In this document: positions 45,451 through 59,640 of the stretch, in pieces
Layout: each line of letters starts with the position of its first letter
Position numbering within the stretch: position 1 is the stretch's first letter
Assembly (NCBI GenBank): GCA_029204225.1
Contig: CM055111.1
Coordinates: 25,860,761-25,924,760 of the forward strand
DNA: 64,000 nt
Source: Diphasiastrum complanatum
Taxonomy: Eukaryota > Streptophyta > Lycopodiopsida > Lycopodiales > Lycopodiaceae
Direction: 5' to 3'
Translations under genes and position numbers: made by a program
Notes under the pieces: model-generated
Databases searched by the model: none
Told to the model about the DNA's origin: nothing
The model's input: the letters and a program-made list of their open reading frames with translations, nothing else

Positions 45451-46900
45451 AGTCATCAATTTTTAGGCTTTTTTTTTTCTAGAAGTTGTCCATCTCCAAT
45501 TATGGTAGAAATGATTTAAAAAGGGTGACAATCCCTTGGCCCATCCCCAATTCTTATAGACTCCTCCAAGCTTTTATTATAAACTTATAAAAAGCCTTCT
45601 TCATAAACTTTTGAAAAGCCTTTTTCAAACCATTCTTAAGCTAAGCTTAACAAGCTTTCAAATTCTTATTCTTGTGTCTTCAAGCACTTCCTCAAAGTAC
45701 TTGTACATACCCTTAAACAAAGGTCAAATATCAAAACACACCATTTAGAAATGGTTTATCATTACATTTTTTTCCCTATGCTCTTAGATCCTCAGATTCT
45801 TTTTGTAGAACCTACACATCTTTACCAAGCTAAATTGTTCTTGTTCTTTAGGCACTTCTTCAAGTACCCGCACATAATCTTAAGGAAAGGTCAAATGTAA
45901 AAAACATACCACTAAGAAAGGACTATGTTTTATAGGTTTTTAAATCTTCATATTCTACTTGTGGAACCTACACATCTCCTCCAAACTATTATCATGAATT
46001 ACAATTTCTAAATTTCTTAATTTGACGTACTAATACCTGCACATGCACTCAATCCATTACAGTAACAAGTTCATACAAAATATCCTCTGAATATGGTCCA
46101 TGTCTAGTTCATTTTAATGACCACGTTCGCATATTCAATCATAAAAGAAATCTACTACAAATTGAAGGGAATGGGGGCCTTTACAAAGGGCAATTGGGTC
46201 ACTACAATTTACATATGGTGAAATATATGACTGCATGAGTAACCGTAGTGAGGACTAGTTGGATGATAACTTGGGATAGAGAGAGTGGTTTGGGTGTTAA
46301 TGCCTTTCTGTGAAATGAGGTCGAGTAAGGTTTAATAAGGAGAGCTTTAAAGTGCAACAAATTAAAATAGACCACTTTTGGCTTGCACGCATATATGGAA
46401 CTTCTAGATTTAAGGGAAACGTAGGCCTACCATAAGGTTGGGTATATCATATAAAGAGAAGAAGCTTGGATAATCGAGTGAGTAAACTTTAGGGAAAACA
46501 CACTTTAGTGAGTAGCACAATCATTCGGGTAGCCGAGTTGGTCGGAGATTTTTGATATTAAACTACATATGCTTAAGTAGTTGTGAACGGGAGGCGATAA
46601 TGGGGTGAAAATTCTTGCCAAAGAAATAAACTTGCCCAATAAGCCACATAAATCATAATGAGAAATTTGCATGCTCTTAAAAGTTTTTTTTTTGGGACCA
46701 ATTCACTACATTCTATTCATCGTAGAGAATGATGCCTGGATAACTTTTACAACACATTACACTTCGGTAAGAGTAAAAGTACGTAAAATATTTGCAAATC
46801 TTTTATATCTGGTGGTGGTTCGAGTGATGCCATGCGAGAAGTTGAGTCTCAACTCTACAACACTTCTCAAGTGATCCTTTCCACAAACTCTCATGAGTAA
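45451..46900. repeat. Intergenic, with ~170-bp direct repeat
   Basis: 45655-45825 and 45828-45995 are diverged tandem copies (CTTCAAGCACTTC, then AAAGGTCAAAT and GTAGAACCTACACATCT). A weaker third copy may follow to 46060. The rest up to the RPS5 promoter has no recognised feature. Confidence 0.6.
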
Positions 46901-47030
46901 AGGAGGAGATATAAATGACTCTTACCACCATTCAAGTCTATGGATGACCATGTCCCATACATGTGATTAAGCCTAGAGACCATAGGCATTGGAAGGCCAA
47001 GCCCTAATCTCACCAATTTCTTCTTCTCCT

Positions 47031-47051
47031 CTACTATATCACAAACCCTAA
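47031..47051 (+). promoter_or_regulatory. RPS5 core promoter: TATA-like and telo-box
   Basis: ACTATATC (47033-47040) is followed immediately by AAACCCTAA (47043-47051). The telo-box AAACCCTA close to the transcription start is a hallmark of plant ribosomal-protein genes. A pyrimidine-rich leader follows, as in TOP-type ribosomal mRNAs. Confidence 0.65.
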
Positions 47052-47095
47052 AACAAAACTTCCTCGTCTTCTTTTTCGTTTTCTTCTTTCTCTTT

Positions 47096-47118
47096 TGCTG
47101 CTGCTGCTGCTGCTGCTG
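47096..47118 (+). repeat. (GCT)n microsatellite in RPS5 5' leader
   Basis: Seven to eight GCT units, about 100 bp upstream of the start codon. Confidence 0.9.
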
Positions 47119-47216
47119 ATCTTCGTCTTGCTGTGTGGCTTGATCTCCAGCAAGCAGCTGCTAAGATCCATCGACGCTTGCAGTAACAAATATTAGTGTG
47201 AGATATCAGGTGCAGA

Positions 47217-49430
<2,214 letters not shown>

Positions 49431-50755
49431 GATTTGAGATCCATTCATGGTCAAAATTTAGTAAAGCTTTTTCAGCAAATAGATCTCATGTTTCCAACCA
49501 TATATTTGGGCTGGTTTGCAGTCGTGGAGATATATGAAATTCAGAAGCGTACTTGTCTCTTCTGCAGAGCCACTTTTTGCTCACAACATAAGATGTAATC
49601 ATGCTGTTTTTTACTTCTCTACTAGATTGCTGCTGTTTCTGAGTTCTATGCTCACTAATGAATTGCATTTTATTTGAGTGTTGTGGACCTTGTTGTATTG
49701 ATTGTGCAATGAAATGTCCTTTTACATTAATTGCACATCTTGGATGCTATGTTCAGTTACTATCCTAGAAGGAACATAAGTATATACAGTATGTGTGCTA
49801 ATTTTACATGGCTGAGTTTTCTTTGACAATAGAAATGCCTTGGTCACCTGTTTGTTCTTTCTGCTATCAGTTACCAGGCAGAACTCTTCCACATGCCTTG
49901 CTATTGAAACATCATCGCCAAGCCTTGCTGATGCCATCGATAAATTGACAACATAATAAAAATATGAAAAGTGAAATTGTTGCTAAGCTGCCTTGGTTTG
50001 CTAGTGTGGCCTCAGGTACCCCTGTGGGGGTTCCTAAGTGGAACCTTTTTGCCAAGTTAGGAACCACCTTGCCAAGGCCAGTTCCACTGACATTTTTGAT
50101 CAATTTATTTGCGCATGGGGTTTTCAACCACCTCCCGCAGATTAAGTCTTGGCACATGCAACAATTTCAAGACAGTTAAAACCCGAAAATCAGCTTGGTA
50201 AACTGGGAGTTCCCAACAGAATTGGCCTTGAACATGGATAACTTGCATCAATCATGTAGAATGTAAACATGTACAGTGATCAATTGCTGCAAAACAGTCA
50301 CAGCTGGGGCGGTCGGGCAACTAACCCATTCCTTGCTACAAGTAATTATGCCCGTCAGCAACAGAGAAGATTTGAAACCCTCCTAAAACATTCAATTGAT
50401 AAGAAAATCTTGCAATACAATAATGATGAGGATAACAAAGGAAGGACTGTTTACACCTTTCCCTTCAGCCAGCACAAATTCACAACAATTCTTTTGCTGT
50501 GCAGAATCTTTTTGCTACCTTTGGTCTTTGGTGCGTGATGGATTCCAGAGTCAGATAAACATATTACTAAAAGCTTTTGGTGTTAATTGGGTCATTACTT
50601 TTGCATTTAGGTTTACACAAGTTGATGTTAGCTGGGTTTATGTAATTCAACTTACGTATTTTTTTTTTTCACGTAACTGCTTGGAAATGGAAATCTTTGA
50701 TCTTAATTTTCTATTATTTCTCATTTCTTTTGCATGAATAAAGAATATCTTTCAC
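49431..50755. other. RPS5 3' UTR and downstream flank
   Basis: AATGAA-type polyadenylation signals near 49660 and 49705 (GCAATGAAATG). Short frames thereafter (for example 49912-50157 minus, 50269-50538 plus) show no family. Confidence 0.45.
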
Positions 50756-51145
50756 AAGTTCTTGACAAAAAAAAGTTCCCTCACAAGAGAGGGGGGCCTT
50801 AAATAAGCAAGAGGGCTGCCCATGTGGAGCCTAAGTGGCAATTCCACTAATTTAGAAATTACATGTGAAAATAGCCCTTCCACTAAAGGTCACCATCAAA
50901 AGGTGGCTCACTTTAATTTATTTAAGAGGGGTCTACACTTATTTACATTTCCTAGGAATATTACTAGCTCCTACATGGTCGTTCCTTCTCTGGGATTCAC
51001 CATGTAGGCTCACATAGAAATCATATGTCATTCTAGCTAGTAGTCCTTGGCTCTCCTCCTTCTAAGACCTCCTCGGTTTTGGGTGAGAGATGCTCTGTGT
51101 TTTAGCTTGGCTCGGCATCTGAGGATTTCCTGGAATCTGCTAACA
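50756..51145 (-). repeat. LTR of the A/B Gypsy family, solo or truncated
   Basis: The minus strand starts TGTTAGCAGATTCCAGG at 51145. It shares TCACCATCAAAAGGTGGCTC, the TTAAATAAGCAAGAG(G/A) block and the CTCGG(C/T)AT(C)T(T/G)GAGGATT block with the LTRs at 14.27 and 42.27 kb. No internal element sequence is adjacent. On the right it abuts a Copia RT fragment. The left limit is not sharp, and no target duplication was found. Confidence 0.65.
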
Positions 51146-51420
51146 TCGAGTCTGCTGAGTTTGGAATAAAACCATTCTCTATCAGAAATGCGTTGATCTT
51201 CTGGAACCAGGCTCTAGGTGACTGTTTCAGTCCCTAGAGCGCCTTGTGAATTTTGCATACAAGGTGCTATTGCTTGTCGTTGAGTTTGTATCCCTCTGGC
51301 TGCGTCTTCGATGGTTCCATTGAGAAAAGCGGTTTGGACATCCATCTGGTGGACTTTAAGATCTGTTGCGACTGCAAAGGAGAGGAGTAGGCGGATCAAA
51401 GCATGTTTGACGATTGTGCT
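51146..51420 (-). pseudogene. Copia reverse transcriptase fragment
   Basis: 51214-51399 reads IRLLLSFAVATDLKVHQMDV and QTAFLNGTIED: RT motif A with its catalytic Asp. After a frameshift comes VCKIHKAL.GLKQSPRAW and INAFLIENGF in another frame. About 90 residues of RT survive; the rest is cut off by the LTR on the left and by unrelated AT-rich DNA on the right. Confidence 0.85.
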
Positions 51421-53233
51421 AAAATGTTATATAAGACCATCAAGTTTTTTGTTGATTTTTCAACTATCTTGTAGCCACGTGAATCCATGTATCTATAAGA
51501 GCATTTTACTATTGATTTCAATAACTATTGAATATTATGTTAGTGGCCACTTATCATTGGAGTGAAAAAAATTATATAATATCAAATCATGAAGTATTAT
51601 ATATTGCATGTAATTAGCTCATGTGCTTGATAATTGCAATGTTAAATCTAACGCTTGACAACTATGCTATATTTGTAAATAATGGGATTATAATAATGGT
51701 TGTAAGGTCCCAAACTCCTAATAGAAGCACATTAGATTACTATAACTAGTTGAGGTCGTGCTAAATTTGAAAGCTATTCTATAGCTTGAAGGTTTTATTT
51801 GAGAGCTTTTTTGATGTATTTTGTGATTCATGTGTTTAAAATCACATGAGACCTTGATCATGCTCTAGATTAAAGTTTGATGTATTGAATGATCAATAAT
51901 AATTATGGATTTTATGTGAAAATTTCAACTAGTTTAGTTGAGATATTTTGGCAATTTTGAGGCCAATATGAAATTTCAACTTAGAGATAGATTTATATTT
52001 GTCAATAAAGGCCACTAATTTTGGCAAGTAGATAGATGGATGAGGTAGCTATGTCCATCTCATGTGTATTTCTCAAAATATTTTGGCTTTTAGTGTGTAG
52101 AATGTCATTTTTGTTGTTGATCTTGCATCCACACGTGTGAAGGACAGTAGGCTGCTGCTGCTGTACGGACATGAACAATACCTTACTGTATTTAAGTGCT
52201 TATGATCAGATCTTAGCAATTTATGTGATTCTAGCATGTGTAAATTGATGATTTCTATCTTGTAGCTAAATCTAAATGTGCATCCAAATTAGGCCCAGAT
52301 CTTGTTGATCTATCAAATATGTTTTGGATCTGTTTTTTTTCATATCTTACATTTCTTTATCATATTTGATGAAAGTTTTTCTATTTTGTCTAATGTTGAC
52401 TAGTTCTCAAATTTCATGCTTTCACAATGCTAATTTGATGTTTATGAATGGATTAGATGTTTGGATGCTAATATGGGCACATGACAATTTTAGTACCAGA
52501 GCATTAGATCCTTTCCACATCAAATTTGATGTTTTTTTTAAAAAATAATTGGTAGAGTTTCTAGTTACTACTTTTTTAGTTTTTTTTTTGATTTTTCATT
52601 TTCCAAAACACTTGTTTAATTTTTGGCCTATTAATCTTTATTTCTTGTGTGATTTCTTGGTTTTAGACTAGTAGCTCTTTCTCCTAGCTTTGAGAAGTAT
52701 TTATTCTTTTTATATTTGGAGCTATAATGACCAAGTTATGGCCATTTTAGTGAACCATTCCAAGTTTAGTTAGCTATAATTTTTGCAACCTCTTTTTTTT
52801 ATTTTTGGATGTACGTTTTGTTAATTTTACCGATTTCATGACCCTAAATGAATCTTCAATCGATGCACAAGAGGTGTTGGATGTTAGTTATATTGATCTT
52901 CCACTATTGATTAGGTCTTGATCTAGATAAAAAACATGCACTTAACTAACAAGAACAACAATTGATTGATCAATTAAGTGGATGGGCGGCCTCACACGTG
53001 TGAAATCCTATCACAGTACGGATAGTAAACAGAGAGTGAAGTACATTAAATATTGATAGCATTCAATCCATAAAATTACAACACAAATGGTGAAAACAAC
53101 ATGGATTTGTCTCAAAATCAAGATCACTCATCAAACTTGTTATTTACAAAGATGATCTATATATAGATCAAGAACATTTCGACCTAATATGTTAACTCAG
53201 CAGGTCTGGTGCCACATCACTTTCGGATCTCAT
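51421..53233. other. AT-rich region, no gene recognised
   Basis: Short frames only. Two G-box-type palindromes are present (CACACGTGTGA at 52130-52140; TCACACGTGTGA at 52992-53003), similar to those in nearby Copia LTR sequence, so part may be LTR-derived. A GCTGCTGCTGCTG run is near 52151. Confidence 0.4.
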
Positions 53234-53346
53234 CAAGCTAAATTGTGAGAGGAGTGTTGAAATTTCACAATTCTAGCTTGACCATTTTGGTCACATGCAT
53301 TGTAATTGGCAAGATGGCCATGTAAATAGATGCCACACGTGCCAAA
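53234..53346 (+). repeat. Copia LTR start fragment, same family as 605 and 1264
   Basis: AAATTGTGAGAGGAG (purine tract) is followed by TGTTGAAATTTCACAATTC... ending CACACGTGCCAAATC, then unrelated sequence. It covers only the first ~97 bp of the LTR. Confidence 0.8.
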
Positions 53347-53737
53347 TCTTTGATTCCTAGATTGATTTCATTGCCTCACCTTGATTTTCCTGATTTGAGA
53401 AATTTTTCTCACTTCTAGGAACTTACATAATTAACTCCTATGATCATCTATTGATATTTTCCAAATATGTACACACGTGGGAACGGCCTCTCACACGTGG
53501 AAAATCATCATTAATCACAAGGGTATGCTTGATCAACTAGTAAAACATTGCCAGATGGCAATTTTCAACTTGACTAGCACTAGTTCACACATATGTAAAT
53601 CAATTTTTTTTTCCTATCTAACCAAATTGAATGCATCTAGGCCTAACATCCACATGTGGGAACATGCTCCACACGTGTGGAATCAAGTTTTACAAATAAC
53701 ATCATAGATCAAAGCTAGAATTTTGACAATCTTAACA
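53347..53737 (-). repeat. Copia 3' LTR with G-box palindromes (left end unresolved)
   Basis: The minus strand starts TGTTAAGATTGTCAAAATTC at 53737, preceded by the polypurine tract TTTGAGGAGGAC (53738-53749) and the RNase H end. Contains CCACACGTGTGG (53669-53680) and two CACACGTGG sites. Confidence 0.65.
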
Positions 53738-53751
53738 GTCCTCCTCAAAGT

Positions 53752-54063
53752 CTAGCTTGGCAAATCTAGTGTACATCTATCTACAACACCAAGTGCAAAT
53801 CTCAACTTCATAACTGAGTCCTTTGGCAAGGGTTGGATTAAAATATCAGCAGCACATTCGGATGATGACACATGATGGAGCTTGATCTCTTTGGCTTGTA
53901 CCTTCTCCCTTACAAAGTGGTGTGCAATCTCGATATGCTTGGTTCGAGCATGGAAGATAGGATTGGTGGCAAGTTGTTGTGATGCTTGATTGTCACAATA
54001 AATGCATGGAATATCCTCGGCCTTGATCACATGAAGCTCCTCCAAAAGTCTCTTTGAATCTCA
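53752..54063 (-). pseudogene. Copia RNase H C-terminal fragment (minus)
   Basis: The frame reads RLLEELHVIKAEDIPCIYCD, FHARTKHIEIAHHFVREKVQ and CAADILIQPLPKDSVMKLRF, ending ...LPS at the stop. It is the last ~100 residues of Copia pol. It ends abruptly at about 54064, where the oppositely oriented Copia pol begins 20 bp later. Confidence 0.88.
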
Positions 54064-54084
54064 CAAAAAGCCATTTACAAGATC

Positions 54085-56563
54085 TTCTATAAAAAGCAAG
54101 CATCCTTTGGAGTTAATCTACTCGGATGTGCATTTCTCATCAACTATAAGCAAGGGAAGAGCCACTTGTTTTGTTACTTTCATTGATAATTTCACAAGAT
54201 TCACTTGGATATATCTTATTGCTTCTAAATCTGTGGGGTTTGATCATTTCCTTATTTTCAAAGCTTATGTAGAGAAGCAATTCTCATTCAAGATTAAAGC
54301 TCTTAGATGTGATGGAGGTGGTGAATATATCTCCAATGAATTTCATGATTTTTGTGAGCTTGAAGGCATTAAAAGAGAGTTCTCTTGTGCCTATTCTCCA
54401 TCTCAAAATGGAGTGGCCAAGAGAAAGAATAGATCTCTATGTGAATGTGCAAAATCTATGATAATTGATGCATCTTTGCCCAAATATTTTTGGGGAGAAG
54501 CCATTAACTATGCAAATTATCTTTGCAATAGGCTCCCACATATAGCTCTTGGAGGGAAGTCACCATATGAAATCTTCTATTTGAAGAAGCCTAAGGTTGA
54601 TCACCTTAGAGTTTTTGAATGCATATGCTTTGCCCATATTCCCTTGGAAACAAGGAAGAAGGAAGATCCTAGTGCATGCAAAGGGATCATGGTTGGATAC
54701 TCATCCACCAAAAAGGCCTATAGAGTCTTTGTACTCTCTACTTCTCAAGTTATTGAAAGTAGAGATGTTGTCGTTCATGAAGATCAACATTCATTTTTTG
54801 AAGAGGCCGAGATCAAGAAGTCTATGGCTGCATCACCTATTATTGATTTTGAAGACAATTATGATGTAATGGGGTCGAGAATTGAAGAAGACTCTCCTTG
54901 GATTTTCTCAATAAGAAGATCCATGAGAAATAGATCCAAGCCTAAGAGGCTCTCATATGTTGATAAAGGAAAACAAGTGGATCTTGATTCCACTAATTGT
55001 GTTTTTTATGTCTCTCATGAAGAGCCAAAGAATGTACAAGAGGCACTCAATACCAAGGAGTGGTATGATGCCATGAAGCAAGAGTATGGTGCATTGATCA
55101 CCAACAATACTTGGGAGCTTGTGGATCCTCCATCCAACAAGAATGTGACTGGTTGCAAGTGGGTATTTCGGATCAAGTACAATCATAATGGCACCATCAA
55201 CAAGTATAAAGCAAGATTATGTGCCAAAGGATTTGCTCAAATCCATGGCCTTGATTATGAGGAGACCTTTGCACCCGTTGCAAAGATGGTCACAATAAGA
55301 ATTCTTATTTCTCTTGCTTTTTTCTTTAAGTGGAAGGTGTTCCATTTAGGTATATCCAATGCTTTTCTAAATGGTTATCTTGAGGAGGAGATCTATATGG
55401 AACAACCTCAAGGATTTATCAAGGATGAGTTCAAAGTGTGCTTGCTCTTCAAAAGTCTTTATGGACTCAAGCAAGCACCAAGATCATGGTATTCAAGACT
55501 TAATTCTTTCCTTATCTCACTAGTATTTACTCTTAGTGACTATGATCCTTCCATGTATCTAAAGTTTGTTGATAGTAATATTGTCATTCTTCTAATTTAT
55601 GTTGATGACATTATTCTTTGTGGAAGGTGTATCAATCTAGTTGGTGAAACTAAGCTAGCACTTGGATGTGAGTTTAAAATGCAAGATCTAGGAGAAATAC
55701 ATTACATCCTAGGCCTAGAGATTGATTTTTATGAAGATCATGTTTTTATATGCCAATCTAGATATGCTCACTCTATGTTGAAAAAATTTCATATGAAAAA
55801 TTCTAAGAGCATAGATACTCTAATGGAGCAAATTGTAAAAGATCCTAATAAAGGTGATGAAAGATCCTTCGAGGACATCACACTTTTTAGGAGTCTTGTA
55901 GGCTCCTTGATTTGGCTTACCATTACTAGGCCCAATTTAAGTTTTTGTGTGCACAAATTGAGTCAATTTATGCAAGATCCTAAGATTCATCATTGGAAGA
56001 TGGCCAAGAGGATTCTAAGATATGTATCTTCATCTTGTGATTGTGGTCTACTTTATAAAAGTGAGGATCTATCCATTATTAGCTACTCAGATTCGGATTT
56101 TGCAAGTGACAAGATGGATCGAAAGTCTATTAGTGCATACACTATCTTTCTTGGAGGCAATCTAATATCTTGGCTTTCCAAAAAGCAAGATACTATATCT
56201 CTCTCTTCATGTGAGGCCGAGCACAAAGGACTCACTACAACCACCAAAGAGGTGTTTTGGATCAAGAGATTATTATTGGAGCTAAAGTGCATCAAGGAAG
56301 ATGATCTACCAGTGATCAAGTGTGATAATATCTCGGCCCAAGCTCTTGCCAATAATCCCATATTTCATGCAAGAAGCAAGCATATAGAAGTGGCACACCA
56401 TTTTGTGAGAGAAAAGCTTATTGGAGGAGAAATATATTTGGAGCATGTCAACTCGTTCTCTTGTATTGCCGATCTACTCACCAAGCCTTTGAGCAAAAGT
56501 GCTTTCATCAAGCATAGATCTAATCTTGGAGTTATATCAAGATCAATGCTTAAATCTTCATAG
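54085..56563 (+). pseudogene. Copia pol: integrase core, RT and RNase H in one open frame, catalytically altered
   Basis: Open from about 54085 (818 codons from 54107) to the stop at 56563. Residues 1-170 (numbered from 54107) are the integrase core: SDVHF (D7), CDGGGEYIS (D69) and QNGVAKRKNRS, where K105 replaces the third acidic residue of DD35E. The RT begins near residue 335 (NTWELVDPPSNKNVTGCKWV). Motif A reads FHLGISNAFLNG, with G415 in place of the catalytic Asp; YVDD (LIYVDDIILCG, ~498) is intact. RNase H is at ~660-818 (SYSDSDFASDKMDRKSISAY, SSCEAEHKGLTT, FHARSKHIEVAHHFVREKL). Gag, protease and integrase zinc finger are missing at the left break. A polypurine tract and LTR follow. 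A long frame with lost catalytic residues suggests recent origin but no activity. Confidence 0.9.
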
Positions 56564-56581
56564 ATAATTTTTTAGGAGGAG

Positions 56582-57398
56582 TGTGAAGAATTGAAAAAGA
56601 GTATCTATGTTAGATATAGGGGTCTTATGTTTTTTTATATCAAGCATCTAGGTGTAGGATGTTGATAGGACCAAATTTGTCATAGATGGCGAATTACCCA
56701 TTTCCACTTGTAATGTCACTATTTAGCCAAAATAGAGTAAGAGGCTAAACTTGTGCCAATTAGAGTGTAGACAAGTGTAATACTTTTGTTTGATGAAATT
56801 TAAGAGGTCCAATAGGATTTAGAGGTGGAACCTTGAGGGTTCCAATAGAATTTGAGATTTGCTTGAAAATGGTCCAATAGAATTTAGAGGTGAATGGATC
56901 AATGGTCCAATAGGATTAAGAGGTGGCAAAAGTGTGGTCCAATCATAGTTAGGCATTGTGGTAGCTCATGGATCTACTAGTATCATTGTACTTCTCATTT
57001 GGATCTAATTGATTAAGAGATTGAGTGAATTTTGAGTGTAAGTGATTTTCTAGCTTTCTCTCTCTACCTGAGAGCTCATGATGATTTTATCTTTCTACCC
57101 AAGGAGAGCAGCTTGTTTTTACTTAGAATAATTTTTTGGATACTTCCCACACGTGTGAGTGAGAGTTGGAAGTGATTGATTGCATGTAGTAGTGTGTTTT
57201 TGCCATAGAATCAAAGATAGATCTTGAATCTCAATCTAGTCTTGATCTTGGTGCATCTACACACCTTGGGAGATCACAAGTACATGTTGTGGACAGTCCA
57301 CACTTGTGAATTTAACTATTTCTACTGCTAATTGCTGCGTTTCCATTCCTAGACGTCTACACTCAAGCTTCTGCTGCCCATTCTCTCAATTTACGACA
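56582..57398 (+). repeat. Copia LTR (817 bp)
   Basis: TTTTTTAGGAGGAG at 56568-56581 is the polypurine tract of the upstream pol. The LTR begins TGTGAAGAATTG and ends ACGACA at 57398, with a CACACGTGTG palindrome at 57148-57157. It is directly followed by a primer-binding site, so it also stands in the position of a 5' LTR for what follows. It may be one LTR shared by two elements or a fusion of two. Confidence 0.65.
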
Positions 57399-57411
57399 TG
57401 GTATCAGAGGC
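57399..57411 (+). promoter_or_regulatory. Primer-binding site TGGTATCAGAGGC
   Basis: Initiator-tRNA-Met-type primer site directly after the LTR CA end. Instead of a gag leader, the next bases already read as integrase (GIAERRNHTLMVE). Confidence 0.75.
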
Positions 57412-59516
57412 GGGAATAGCTGAACGAAGGAATCATACACTGATGGTGGAAGTCGAAGCCAAATCTTGCACATGTTCGAACATTTGGATGCGCAGTATAT
57501 ATGCACATACTAGATAAGCTGAGAAAGAAACTCAATGAAAAGACAGAACAAGGTTTTCTGGTAGGATTCAAGTTACATTCATCATACTATCGTGTTTATG
57601 TACCCAAAACTGGCAAGATAAAAGTTGTTCGAGATGTTAAATTTGATGAGATGAAATACATAGCAGACACTGATCTAGTCAGCTATGAAATTCTTAAAAA
57701 ATATTATGAGCTACCAACGACAACAAAAAAAAAACAAGCAGAAGATGAAAGAGAGTTACCAGATCTAGAGGGAGGTCAAGATCGAATACCTGACAGGCTC
57801 AAATCACCAGTTCAAATTTCAGCAGAAAAGCTCAAATTAGAATCGAACTCAAAACCTGCAAAATCAAACTCGAAACAGATCAGATAGACAAGGAAAACCA
57901 CCAGAAAGATATGGTCGGGATGTTTTTAATACAACCATCAAATTTTGTGGTTTTTTTTATGAACCTCAAACATTTGAGAAAGCTACAGATGGACCAAATA
58001 AATATCTCTGGATTCAGGCAATGGAGGACAAAATGTTATCCATGTACAAAAACAATGTATGGACACTTGCACCTATATTGATGGCGGAAAACCAGTCAAG
58101 TGCAAGTGGATCTACAAGATTAAAACAAGTCCTGATGGAGAAAACATCAGATACAAGACAAGGTTGGTTGCTAAAGGATTTTCACAGAAGTATGGAATCG
58201 ACTACACTGATACTTTCTCATCGGTAGTCATACATACATCAATTCGCTTGTTATTCACGTATGTCGTGGCTCATGATTTAAAAATCCATATTGTGGATGA
58301 GAAAACTGCTTTCCTGCATGCAGAATTGGAAGAAGACTTATTCATGGACCAACCACTTGGTTTTGTAAGCCAAGAATATCCACAATACGGATGTCACATG
58401 AATAATAGCATTTATGGTCTCAAACATGCAGCGAGACAATGGTATAGAAAGAAGGACAAAGCACTACATTCCATAGGCTTCAAACCTCTATTTGCTGAAT
58501 CAAATGTCTATATCAAACATGTCCAAAATGAAATAATCATTTTAGTTGTTTATGTTGATGACACACTTATCTTCTCAAGAAGAGAAGTTAATTTCAGATG
58601 TAAAAAGAGACATTTCTAAAATATTTGAGATCGCTGATCTAGGAGAAGCTAAAATCTATCTAGGCTTGCAGATCGTGAGAGACTTTGAAGGTGATAAGTT
58701 GTATCTTCACCAACAAAAGTACACTCAAAAGATCATTGAAGATTTCAACATGCTGAAATGCAAAGGTGTGCATACTCCCATGATACCTGGAACAATACTG
58801 AACAAGGCAGATTGTCCGCTGACTCTCGAGGAAGAGGAACAAATGGCCAAAAAACCCTATCGTAGGCTGATTGGATTATTGTTATATCTAGTAGACAACA
58901 CCAGACCTGATATAGCGTTTGCAGTATACAGGTTGAACCAATATAATCAGAACCCAGGATCATTGCATTGGAAGTTAGCAAAAATAGTACTACAATATCT
59001 CCAGGAAACAAAAGACTATGGATTGTGTTATTCGAAGAAAGTTGAATTTCACATCAAATCTTACAGTGACCCAAGATGGGCATCCATGAAGGATGATAGC
59101 AAAAGTATTTCAGGAGGTTGTGCTCTAGCATCTGGCGCAACCATACTCTGGATTAGCAAGAAGCAAACAACAGTAGCTCAATCTTCCTGTGAAGCAGAAT
59201 ATGTAGCAGCAGCCAAGATGGCAAACGAGCTGATATGGATTAACAGATATTGGAAAGATTTGATGAATCTAGTTCTGAACCTTATATCTTGTTAATGGAT
59301 AATACTTCAACAATCTATCTTACGAAAGATCTTGTATTTCACTCGAAAACAAAGCACATTAGTATCATGTGATTCGGGACTTAGTCGAGAAGAAGATACT
59401 GAAGACAGTCTTTATACCCACAGAGGAAATGACAACTGATATCTTTACAAAGCCACTAAGTAAAGCCTTGTTTGAGAAGCAGCGAAGAAGATTGGGGTTA
59501 ATCCAATTGCCACTTT
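57412..59516 (+). pseudogene. Copia integrase end, RT and RNase H, frameshifted
   Basis: Starts GIAERRNHTLMVE (integrase, third acidic residue present), then KLRKKLNEKTEQGFLVGF and VYVPKTGKIKVVRDVKFDE. A frame change near 57890-58060 leads to KCKWIYKIKTSPDGENIRYK, DYTDTFSSVV, LKIHIVDEKTAFLHAELEED (motif A Asp present) and LVVYVDDTLIFSR (YVDD). A second frameshift at about 58575 leads to AKIYLGLQIVRDFEGDKLYL, NTRPDIAFAVYRLNQY and RNase H (SYSDPRWASMKDDSKSISGG, SSCEAEYVAAAKMANELIW). After a stop near 59293 the tail continues to LGLIQLPL at 59516, followed by a TTGAGAGGGAG tract. A different Copia lineage from the 54-56 kb element. Confidence 0.88.
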
Positions 59517-59525
59517 GAGAGGGAG

Positions 59526-59640
59526 CTCTAGAACAACTGATCAGATAGATCCTAATTCTACCAACAAAGCGCGTAGTTTACTTGAACAAGGATGAGAAAG
59601 AAACGAACGCGAACTCGAAACTTTTCTATTCATGACCAAT
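59526..59640. other. Junction between tail-to-tail Copia fragments
   Basis: About 115 bp, CGAA-rich (GAAACGAACGCGAACTCGAAAC). It may be the start of an LTR cut by the facing element. No TG start was found after the purine tract. Confidence 0.35.

Noticed and set aside
54107-56563. Annotating the 818-codon frame as a host gene
   Set aside because: All domains are Copia integrase, RT and RNase H, followed by a polypurine tract and LTR.
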